In this document: piece after piece, positions 32,055 to 38,738 of the stretch | Layout of the letters: each line of letters starts with the position of its first letter | How positions within the stretch are numbered: position 1 is the stretch's first letter | NCBI RefSeq assembly: GCF_036057275.1 | Contig: NZ_CP107945.1 | Location: 4,960,001-5,024,000, forward strand | Direction of reading: 5' to 3' | Source: Streptomyces sp. NBC_00390 | GTDB lineage: Bacteria > Actinomycetota > Actinomycetes > Streptomycetales > Streptomycetaceae | Length of the DNA stretch: 64,000 bases | Program-made: the position numbers and the translations under genes | The notes under the pieces: model-generated | Seen by the model: only the letters and a program-made list of their open reading frames with translations | Told to the model about the DNA's origin: nothing | Databases searched by the model: none

Positions 32055-33437
32055 TCAAAAGCGGCGGATGAAATTCGACTCGCAGTCAGGGCACAGGTCG
32101 GGGCCATCCTCATTAGGTACATGCGGGTTACCACAGTAAGAGCATGAGGTCAGTTCAGTGGAATCCCACGTACCCGAGCATCCGAAACACAGGTACTGCA
32201 TAGAGGGTTGACTGGCTTCCCTGCTTCCCCCCACCTCTTCCTGGTCGTCATTCTCGTCTATCGTTCTCTTGTGGGCGGCAAAGGTTTCCACTCCGCCGAC
32301 CATAGCCAGCTCTGGACAGGCCACGCAGGCGAGCACCGGAGGGTCTGCACCATCCTTCATCGTAGTGTAAGCCGACAGGCCCAGAATCATCTCTGCATAC
32401 TTACGAGCCATGCTCGCACCGTCCGCAGTGACGTCGCAAAAGTGACACGTTGCATAGCAATCTCCGTCGGAAGCCAGGGCGAACTCGTCACAGTCTGGGC
32501 ACTGCACAGTGAGGTTCGGTTCGAGATCGCGACGAAGGCGCTCAGCACGTTTCCGTACGAAGGATTTTATGTCCCCCACTTTCTCTTTAATCGTCTCGAT
32601 TTCCTGCTCAAGCTCAGAATCTACGTGGCGCTTAAGGTGCTGGTGGATGAAGGTCAGGAGAAAGTCAAGGACTTCTGCGGCAGATGCCTCGACCGCTGGT
32701 GCCGGTTGAGTTAGTCCGTCATGTTGAAGTTGGTTACGACTGCGTCGGAGCCGGTTTATTGCCTTAGTAGCGTCGCTGCTCACCTGCATGTCGAGGACTC
32801 TGTCGAGGCGGTCGATGGCCTCATCTATTCCGCAACTCTCGAAGTCGCGAGCATGATTCCTTTTGACGCTGGCGTCCCTTGGACTGGCCCAGATGAGAGC
32901 CCAGTGCTCCAGGCTCAGTCGGGCCTTGAGTAGCACCTCTGTGGCTGCGTACAGGTGCAGGACGGCGTACTTGAGGTCCCGCGGCCGAGGTCCAGGCATC
33001 ACCGTAAGATGATCGACCACACTTCGGAGGTAGTCGATCCCGTTGACCACAGGTGGGAAACGGACCTGTGGCGGGGCGGGCCGCTTCAGGTCCTTGTCGG
33101 CCGTTGGGACGCTGTCGCTTGCGTGGTGCCCGAAACTCGCCGACTCCTTAGCGCGATCGTCGCGGTATCCCATCCGACTGGCGTGGGCGTGAAGCCACCC
33201 GCGTTGCCGTATAGCTCCGATGATATCGCCGCGTTGCAAGCCAGCTACGGCGTTACCGTGGACGTAGCCCAGGTTCTGGTGTGCCTTAGAGGGCCCACCC
33301 TGGAAAAGGAGCGGGTAGCAAGGATTGTCATCCGTATGCCTCTCATATTTATCCCTGATGAAACTGACAAGCACCTCGATCTCAGAATGCAACTCGTCAG
33401 CCACGGTCGTCGGTCTTTCCGGTTGATGCTGTGCCAT
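32055..33437 (-). CDS. HEPN-like protein with C-terminal zinc ribbons, candidate defence RNase
   Basis: 460 aa. The middle (about residues 150-265) is helical and contains 'LHLYAATEVLLKARL' followed by Arg234-Asn-x-x-x-His239 ('RNQLQH'), which fits the Rx4-6H motif of HEPN ribonucleases. After it come a coiled coil and cysteine clusters that look like three zinc ribbons: 'CPDC'/'CHFC' from residue 313, 'CVAC', and 'CFGC'/'CSYC'/'CPDC' at the end. No single family covers the protein. Start: ATG 33437, seven bases after GGAGG, is preferred over GTG 33440. GC is lower than in the element backbone. It sits among nuclease genes, which favours an anti-phage role; that is inference. Confidence 0.6.
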   Translation of the reverse strand: MAQHQPERPTTVADELHSEIEVLVSFIRDKYERHTDDNPCYPLLFQGGPSKAHQNLGYVHGNAVAGLQRGDIIGAIRQRGWLHAHASRMGYRDDRAKESASFGHHASDSVPTADKDLKRPAPPQVRFPPVVNGIDYLRSVVDHLTVMPGPRPRDLKYAVLHLYAATEVLLKARLSLEHWALIWASPRDASVKRNHARDFESCGIDEAIDRLDRVLDMQVSSDATKAINRLRRSRNQLQHDGLTQPAPAVEASAAEVLDFLLTFIHQHLKRHVDSELEQEIETIKEKVGDIKSFVRKRAERLRRDLEPNLTVQCPDCDEFALASDGDCYATCHFCDVTADGASMARKYAEMILGLSAYTTMKDGADPPVLACVACPELAMVGGVETFAAHKRTIDENDDQEEVGGSREASQPSMQYLCFGCSGTWDSTELTSCSYCGNPHVPNEDGPDLCPDCESNFIRRF

Positions 33438-33529
33438 CACGTCGCCTCCGTGAAATCAGGTTCAAATAATCGGCAAAGCGAGAAACGGCGGCTGCTTTTA
33501 TCGGCCGACGCGTCGTGTAGGCCGGCTAT

Positions 33530-34471
33530 TCAGTCGCTCTCGGAAAGAATCTCTGCGACGGGCATAAAGCAGTGGCCAGTCTCGCTCGCATGCCGCTTCT
33601 TTCGATGGACGAGTTCATTCAACCGGATGCGCTGGTCCAGTACGGCCATAAAGTCGAGGCCGTCCATCGTGATGAATGGAGTGCTATAGCTGTACACCGC
33701 CAGGGCGTCGGAAGTGAAGCCGCTCAGGCTGATATACAGACCCAGCGTGTTCTTGCCTTTGCGCTCAATGTTGGTTTTGAAAACATCCAACAGTGGCCGA
33801 CCGATTCTTTCTTTCCACCACTTGGCTTCGAGCACGTAATGGTCCGTGTCAAAGGAGAATGCTCCATCGATCTGCTCGTGATCCAGGCTGTAAGACGCCC
33901 GTGGCTCAAGGTCATACAGGGCGAAGAGTTCGTTGATGAAGCCCTCGAAGTCGCGGCCCCTTTGATGCACATCGGTGGCGCCGTGCATCATCATGAAGCG
34001 CTGCTTCAGGTCCTCGTGGGCATGGGCGAACGCGCGGCCATCCTGGGCCTTTTTCGCGCTCTCGGTGATGCTGGCCGCGTGTGCCTCGTGCTCCGCGATG
34101 ACTTCGCGCTGTTTGGCAGTCCAACGCCTCAACTCAGCTACGGCAGAAATGGCCTTGGCCGCCATGATCTCACTGTCGGGCTGCGAGGCGAGGTTCGGAA
34201 AGGTCTCCATTTCGGCGATGTCGAGCATGAGCGCAACCGTTAGATCGAGGTAACGGGTTTCGTTGGCTCGCAGGAGATTGGCAAGCTGGCCCGACACCTC
34301 GCGTTTGGTGGCTGTGAAGTCCAGCTGCGCCAGCAACTCGCTGTGATCCTTCAGCATTGCCCGGACGTACATCTCGAACGGCTTCTTGTTCCAGAAGATC
34401 GCTGTCAGCGCTTCGACCAGCGCGACGTACGCGCTTGGGTTCATCGTCTTCTTACGCGCGCTGGACTGCAT
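33530..34471 (-). CDS. PD-(D/E)xK restriction endonuclease-like protein
   Basis: 313 aa. The N-terminal half is helical with a coiled coil (about residues 100-165). The C-terminal half has a motif-I Glu in 'GRDFEGFINELF', then Asp202 ('QIDGAF') and Glu215-Ala-Lys217 ('VLEAKWW'), the D-x12-ExK core of Mrr-like and other restriction nucleases. Residues after it ('KTNIERKGKNTLGLYISLSGFT') resemble the Mrr strand that follows the active site. ATG 34471 has AAGGAGG upstream. It lies 92 bp upstream of the HEPN-like gene on the same strand; the two may form one unit. The target is unknown. Confidence 0.75.
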   Translation of the reverse strand: MQSSARKKTMNPSAYVALVEALTAIFWNKKPFEMYVRAMLKDHSELLAQLDFTATKREVSGQLANLLRANETRYLDLTVALMLDIAEMETFPNLASQPDSEIMAAKAISAVAELRRWTAKQREVIAEHEAHAASITESAKKAQDGRAFAHAHEDLKQRFMMMHGATDVHQRGRDFEGFINELFALYDLEPRASYSLDHEQIDGAFSFDTDHYVLEAKWWKERIGRPLLDVFKTNIERKGKNTLGLYISLSGFTSDALAVYSYSTPFITMDGLDFMAVLDQRIRLNELVHRKKRHASETGHCFMPVAEILSESD

Positions 34472-34774
34472 GGTCCCCTCCTTGGCAGGCCACCCCGTAC
34501 CCACTGTCACCAGTCTGTTACGGTACCGCCCCACCCGCTGATGATCTGCCCGTATGACAGCGTGATGTCCGAGGTGTTCTTCGGCTCCTGCGCTGCTTCG
34601 AGGTCCATCCCCCACGGGCGAGTGCTGCGGTGTGAAGCTGTCCGCCAGTTGCGGCCGCGGCCACCTTCTGGCCAGCATGCCGATATCCGACTCCTGTTGA
34701 CGGTAAACAGCCAGGTCACAGACTGGATCGGCAGCACCCAGAGGCCGGTCTTGAAAGCCGTTCCCCGGGTGCTG

Positions 34775-34807
34775 GCTCCTGCCCCCGAGGCATCCAGGGG
34801 CAGGAGC
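34775..34807 (-). terminator. terminator of the ScoMcrA-like gene
   Basis: Perfect 11-bp arms (GCTCCTGCCCC and complement) with an 11-base loop, 12 bp after the stop at 34820. The remaining gap, 34472-34774, shows no gene and should hold the promoter of the endonuclease at 34471. Confidence 0.7.
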
Positions 34808-34819
34808 ATGTGCGTGGCG

Positions 34820-36490
34820 CTAGCCGAGCTTCTCCGCGTGGAGGCGCTGGGCCGTGGCTGCGAGGAGGCGTCGCAGCTTCTCCTTGTTCTCGCCGTAGGT
34901 CTTGAGGGCGTGGCAGTTAGGGCACAGAGCGATCATGTTCCAGGGGACATCAGGCCCGCCCTTGGCCAGGTCTCGAACGTGGTCGACCTGCAAGATTGGC
35001 AGACCGGCTGTGGTTCGCTCGGTGGGGTGGCCGGCGCACTCAGGACTCTCACATCTGTTCTTGCAGCGCTTGATGGTTGCCGCTCTCGCGCTGGGGTCGC
35101 GGACGTAGCGGTCGGCGAGTGTCGGCTTCTTCAGCTGGCCTCGTTGCTTGGCGTTCGCTTCCGCGTTCTGTGTCAGGCGCCTGTACGCGTCCTCGTCGCT
35201 CTCCTCGGTGTCATGTGCTTCGGGATCGAGGTCGCTTGGGCGGTAGTCGCCCGTGTCGTCGTGCAGTTCACCTGTGTCAGCGTCCAGTGCTGACAGGACC
35301 TCGGAGGGCCATGTCTCGCGCTCTGGGGAGGGGACGGGAGCTAGTACCCAGAGGAATTCTCGGCGAGGCTGTTTATCGGCTCCGACGCCCCACCGGAGCC
35401 GGCGTTGCGCGATGACGGCCCACGTCTCGAAGCTGAACTGTCCCTGGAACGGCTTGTGCCAGTAGCGCAGTGGGCGGCCGGCAGCCTGGTACTCGGCCAT
35501 GAGCTCGTTGCCGTCAGTGATTTCCTGGTCGCCAGAGAGTCCGTCTCCTACGTAGGCGATCCAGTCTGTGTCCGGGATGCGTCCGTCGGCATAGGGACCT
35601 TTGTCGTCCGAGAAGACACTTAGAATGCCGTCGGCGAGGCATCCGATTCCTGCCATCTTCTGGCCGCCGTGGGCGCGCCAGATGGCGTCCCGGTCCTTGA
35701 AGCTTTCACCGAGCTGCGGGCGTAGAGCATCCGCCCACCTGCCGGCGAGCAAGTCGTGCAGGCCGAAGTCCCTCAACAAGCCGGTGGAAAGGGGATAGAA
35801 GTAGCGCAGGAGTAGTCCGGCCGCGGCTCCAGCCGCAGCGTCAGGATGCGACCGCAGCAGAGCGTAGTCATGTTCGCGTAGGCCACCCGACGGATCCACC
35901 CGGTTCAAGGACTCCAGGGTGGGCCGTCGCCCCCGGCTGGTGAGGGTGAGCTCTTGCGTGGGGCCCACGGTCCACAAGTCATCGCGCACTAGCGCCCAAA
36001 ACGGATACCGGGTGCTGTCCACACCATCCTCGACGTGGGCGTATTTCTCCATCAGCGGTGCCACCACATCGCGCGTAACCGACCAGGGCCGCATACGGGG
36101 TGCCCCGGCCAACGCCTGCCCGATAGCCCAGAGGAGAAGCACGGGACGGTGCAACGCCGTACGGACCCCACGACGTGCTGGCCGCACGTCCCCGACCCGC
36201 CGTTGGAAGGTCTTAGGCGGCTCCACGACAGTAAAGCCTTCCCTCCTCAGCCAAGCCACCGCACCCTTCAGGCCACCACTGAGCTGTGAAGGCTTGAGTG
36301 CACTTCCGAAGTCATAGAGGTGAGCAACGCCGGCTATGGCCTTGGAGTCGTACTGCCGCCCCTCGTGAACGAGTAGGTAGGTAATAGCCGCGCGGTAGCC
36401 GTAGGCGTCACGGAACGCCCCCTGCCCGAGCCGGTCGTGCTCTGCAATCGCCCGCAGGATCCCCGCGCGCGTGATCTCGGAAGGTGCCAT
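34820..36490 (-). CDS. ScoMcrA-like type IV restriction endonuclease
   Basis: 556 aa, full length for the family. Order: N-terminal head domain (residues about 1-90), DNA sulfur-binding domain with 'HRPVLLLWAIG' (His114-Arg115-Pro116) and 'RYPFWAL' (Tyr162-Pro163), SRA-like region with 'YVGDGLSGDQ' and 'GRPLRYWHKPFQGQF' (about 275-385), and C-terminal HNH nuclease with His504, Asn518 and His527 plus two CxxC-type zinc ligand pairs. ScoMcrA of S. coelicolor cleaves phosphorothioated and Dcm-type methylated incoming DNA, so this protein should restrict modified foreign DNA. All key residues are present. It is transcribed away from the ParB-like gene. Confidence 0.9.
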   Translation of the reverse strand: MAPSEITRAGILRAIAEHDRLGQGAFRDAYGYRAAITYLLVHEGRQYDSKAIAGVAHLYDFGSALKPSQLSGGLKGAVAWLRREGFTVVEPPKTFQRRVGDVRPARRGVRTALHRPVLLLWAIGQALAGAPRMRPWSVTRDVVAPLMEKYAHVEDGVDSTRYPFWALVRDDLWTVGPTQELTLTSRGRRPTLESLNRVDPSGGLREHDYALLRSHPDAAAGAAAGLLLRYFYPLSTGLLRDFGLHDLLAGRWADALRPQLGESFKDRDAIWRAHGGQKMAGIGCLADGILSVFSDDKGPYADGRIPDTDWIAYVGDGLSGDQEITDGNELMAEYQAAGRPLRYWHKPFQGQFSFETWAVIAQRRLRWGVGADKQPRREFLWVLAPVPSPERETWPSEVLSALDADTGELHDDTGDYRPSDLDPEAHDTEESDEDAYRRLTQNAEANAKQRGQLKKPTLADRYVRDPSARAATIKRCKNRCESPECAGHPTERTTAGLPILQVDHVRDLAKGGPDVPWNMIALCPNCHALKTYGENKEKLRRLLAATAQRLHAEKLG

Positions 36491-36845
36491 GACCAACACC
36501 GTAGATCAGGCCACTGACACAGCCTCGGGGATGCACACCAACTGGCATGGTTGGCCTTGGCTGCCGGTCAGGGCAGCGCCTTCGACTCGCCTCCGCGCCA
36601 GCACGGATGCTGCAGGAGGATCCACGCCCAGGTCTCTTGTCCCGGCCCGCGCACGGCAGCGTCGATACGCGCACAGGTGGTAGCACTCCAACGGTGCTCT
36701 CGTGTCACAAGCGGAACACAACGACCCGATTTTTCAAGCCACTTGAAGCCGGCAGCGATCGCATGATTGAATCCCTGGCGCGCTGTATCCCCAAATCCCC
36801 GGCGATGCCGACAATCCCCTGAACGCAGCGCGGAAGGGCACCTCC
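36491..36845. other. 355-bp divergent intergenic region in the cargo block
   Basis: Lies between the start codons of the ScoMcrA-like gene (minus) and the ParB-like gene (plus), so promoters for both are expected. A 71-codon minus-strand frame with several Cys (36506-36721) begins only at a TTG without a ribosome site and is not accepted. No repeats stand out. Confidence 0.4.
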
Positions 36846-37658
36846 ATGCCTAAGCCTCAGTACGCGTACGAGCTCCCGGTCCACCAAGTGGACTATGGGA
36901 AAGAGGTCGCGATCAGCGACCTCAAGATCGACCCTCAAGCGCAGCGCACCCTCAACGAGGGGCGAGCGCAGCGCATCGCGGACAACATCGTCCCGGAGGC
37001 CGTCGGTCTCATCATCGTGTCCCAGCGGGACAACGGCGAGATGTACATCGTGGACGGGCAGCACCGCTGCCGTGCCTGCCAACTGGCCGGCATGCGCACC
37101 GTAAAGACCGAGATTCACTATGGGCTGACCCTGGATCAGGAAGCGATCCTCTTCCTGATCAAGAACCGTGAGTCACACAAGCCGAGGCCTATCGATGAAT
37201 ACCACGTAGGTCTCACCGGCGGCGTTTCCCTCTTCGTCGACACTGACCGGGTCCTGAAGAAGCACCAGCTCTCCCTCGGCTCGACATCTACCAACGGTGT
37301 GGGGGCCGTGTCCGGAGTCCTTCGGATTACGGAGCGATTCGGCGCCACGGTCCTCGACCGCACCCTCTGGGTTGCCGAGGAGGCTTTCGGCCGCTCCCCG
37401 GAGACCTGGGACGGCATGTTCCTCGGTGGCCTCGGCCAGTTCTTGGGCCGGTGGGGCAACATCATCGATGACAAGGAACTCGCCCGAAAGATCCTGGCCA
37501 TGGGAGTGGCGTCCAAGTGGCGCGCCGAAATCCTCAGTCAGTCGTCGCGTGGCGGCTTCAACAACAGCGGCACCGGGTCGCGCGTGACGACGGCTTATCG
37601 ACTCGTCATCAGGGCCTGGAACAAGGGACGCAGGGCCGCGAATCAGATCGCGGAGTAG
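36846..37658 (+). CDS. ParB-like nuclease-fold protein with DGQHR motif
   Basis: 270 aa. The N-terminal half is a ParB/sulfiredoxin-like domain: 'ISDLKIDPQAQRTLNEGRAQRIADNI', then 'MYIVDGQHRCRACQLAGM' with the nucleotide-binding/catalytic DGQHR signature at about residue 61. The C-terminal half is helical and unassigned, similar to DUF6551-type proteins. It lacks the helix-turn-helix of chromosome-segregation ParB, so partitioning is unlikely. DGQHR also marks DndB, the regulator of DNA phosphorothioation, which is notable beside a sulfur-sensing restriction gene. GGAAGGG precedes the ATG at 36846. Confidence 0.75.
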   Translation: MPKPQYAYELPVHQVDYGKEVAISDLKIDPQAQRTLNEGRAQRIADNIVPEAVGLIIVSQRDNGEMYIVDGQHRCRACQLAGMRTVKTEIHYGLTLDQEAILFLIKNRESHKPRPIDEYHVGLTGGVSLFVDTDRVLKKHQLSLGSTSTNGVGAVSGVLRITERFGATVLDRTLWVAEEAFGRSPETWDGMFLGGLGQFLGRWGNIIDDKELARKILAMGVASKWRAEILSQSSRGGFNNSGTGSRVTTAYRLVIRAWNKGRRAANQIAE

Positions 37659-37679
37659 CTCGCCAGAGTCAGCCGGTGT

Positions 37680-37698
37680 CTCTCCGAAACGCGGAGAG
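37680..37698 (+). terminator. short hairpin after the ParB-like gene
   Basis: CTCTCCG and CGGAGAG around AAACG, 22 bp after the stop at 37658. The rest of the gap to 38044 contains no gene I can support; it includes two in-frame-less ATG runs only. Confidence 0.5.
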
Positions 37699-38044
37699 GC
37701 AGGAGTCATTACGGCTTGACGGAGCAGAAGCAGTCTCGTGCCAAGCTACCAGCATGGAAACTGACGGATACCCCGAGGTGGTAACTGCGCCACGCTCAGT
37801 GGGTGTTCTGGCTCGTCCTGTTGCTCACCCAGATAGGCATGAGCTCCAGGACGACATTCGCAGTCTCCTCTGTCACCACACTGCGTGGTCTCGCAAGCTG
37901 TGGTGCTCAGGTATTCCTGCGAATCTGGAAGCTGTCTGTGTCTTGCATCTCTGAATGCTCAAGGCGGGCAGTTCTGTGCCGCGGCAGGTGTGCTCTCGAC
38001 GTGCTGTTTCGTCTTGCCGGCCCCAGTGAAGGGTCAGCAAAACC

Positions 38045-38383
38045 GTGTTGTTCCAGCTTCCTGACGGCGCCCCTGTGTGGGTGATCATTCCCGTGGTTGC
38101 CGTCGGTCTTGTCCTTGCCGTGGCGCGAGTCGTCAAGAACCTCCCCAAGGACGCGATCAAGAACTTTTTCGAGCACCGCACAAAGGTCAACGAGATCATT
38201 GCCCACGACACGAAGGGACGGGTCGCGGCCGTACAACGACAACGACTCGTGTTCATGGGGTTCACGTTCGTATGCGTGGCCGTAGTCACCCTTGTCCTTG
38301 CGGCATCACGTAGCACCGAGGCTACGGCGCCGTCCCCGCAGCCTCAACCGGCCAGTTCCCAACCTTCGCAGGCTCCCCGCTGA
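38045..38383 (+). CDS. small two-TM membrane protein (112 aa), cargo
   Basis: GTG at 38045; TM helices at residues about 11-28 ('VWVIIPVVAVGLVLAVA') and 69-87 ('LVFMGFTFVCVAVVTLVL'), separated by a basic cytoplasmic loop, and a Pro/Gln/Ser-rich tail outside. No known family. It is the last gene before the right end. Small membrane proteins are common effectors in abortive-infection and superinfection-exclusion systems, but nothing in the sequence proves this. The ribosome site (GAAGGG) is rather distant. Confidence 0.55.
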   Translation: MLFQLPDGAPVWVIIPVVAVGLVLAVARVVKNLPKDAIKNFFEHRTKVNEIIAHDTKGRVAAVQRQRLVFMGFTFVCVAVVTLVLAASRSTEATAPSPQPQPASSQPSQAPR

Positions 38384-38410
38384 ATGGTAGGGAAGTGTGC
38401 GGTACGACGG

Positions 38411-38446
38411 CGGCCGTCCAGCCCTGTGAGAGGAGGGGGACGGCCG
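38411..38446 (+). terminator. hairpin after the last cargo gene
   Basis: CGGCCGTCC and GGACGGCCG with an 18-base loop, 27 bp after the stop at 38383. Confidence 0.5.
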
Positions 38447-38542
38447 TTGTGGTGCCTTGTGGGTGGCGCGTAGATGCACGGTTTCAATCGAGCGGGAGTA
38501 TCGGTGGGCGGTCTGACATGGCTCCGGGTGTGTTCGTAGTTC

Positions 38543-38560
38543 TGGGCCGTCTGTGGGCCG
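38543..38560. repeat. putative integrase arm-binding site, right
   Basis: TGGGCCGTCTGTGGGCCG, direct repeat of 19357-19374 with one mismatch, 87 bp inside attR. Symmetrical placement at both ends of the element suggests recognition by Int. Confidence 0.55.
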
Positions 38561-38605
38561 TGCAAAGGTGGCCCTGGACGGCCCGCAACGACCACTGACA
38601 ACCAG

Positions 38606-38639
38606 GGCGGGCCCGACACCCACCGGTGCCGGGCCCGCC
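38606..38639 (-). terminator. element-borne pmt terminator
   Basis: Perfect 10-bp arms (GGCGGGCCCG and complement) with an inner CACC/GGTG stem, 10 bp beyond the pmt stop. Because strand exchange falls within the 92-bp repeat, this sequence comes from the element and replaces the original terminator at 19159-19188. The arms share the GGGCCCG core with the original. Confidence 0.8.
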
Positions 38640-38646
38640 GTTTGCG

Positions 38647-38738
38647 CTGCTAGACCCAGGTGTCTAGCCACATCCGGTTGCGCCACTCGTCGAGCGGGAT
38701 CGTCTGGCCGGTGTAGATCGGATAGAAGTAGATGAAGT
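38647..38738. repeat. attR: element-supplied pmt 3' end
   Basis: Matches attL over 92 bp with one mismatch at 38665, which turns a CTG Leu codon into the rare CTA without changing the protein. The repeat covers the last 28 codons of intact pmt, its stop codon and 3 bp beyond. Confidence 0.92.

Larger units (their letters stand above)
19198..38738. mobile_element. integrated AICE (actinomycete integrative and conjugative element), 19.5 kb
   Basis: Bounded by a 92-bp direct repeat (19198-19289 and 38647-38738, one mismatch). It contains the full AICE gene set: tyrosine integrase, excisionase, prim-pol/DUF3631 replication genes, a single FtsK-type TraB for double-stranded DNA transfer, Spd spread proteins and a GntR/HutC repressor, plus right-end cargo. 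The left-hand flank is the displaced pmt 3' end and terminator; the right-hand flank is pmt with an element-supplied 3' end. The replication type is the prim-pol class rather than RepSA or RepAM. All hallmark genes are intact, so the element may be mobile. Confidence 0.93.

Noticed and set aside
36506-36721. 71-aa cysteine-containing protein on the minus strand in the cargo gap
   Set aside because: Only a TTG start without ribosome site; overlaps the likely promoters of two divergent genes.
36846-37658. Plasmid-type partitioning ParB
   Set aside because: No ParA partner, no helix-turn-helix domain and no parS-like repeats; an integrated element of this type does not need partitioning.
37659-38044. 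Extra cargo gene in the gap after the ParB-like gene
   Set aside because: Frames crossing this gap (for example 37517-37954) start inside the ParB-like gene and show no motif or ribosome site.
38647-38738. tRNA gene as the AICE attachment site
   Set aside because: The repeat reads as the C-terminal codons of pmt and no tRNA cloverleaf can be formed at either end.
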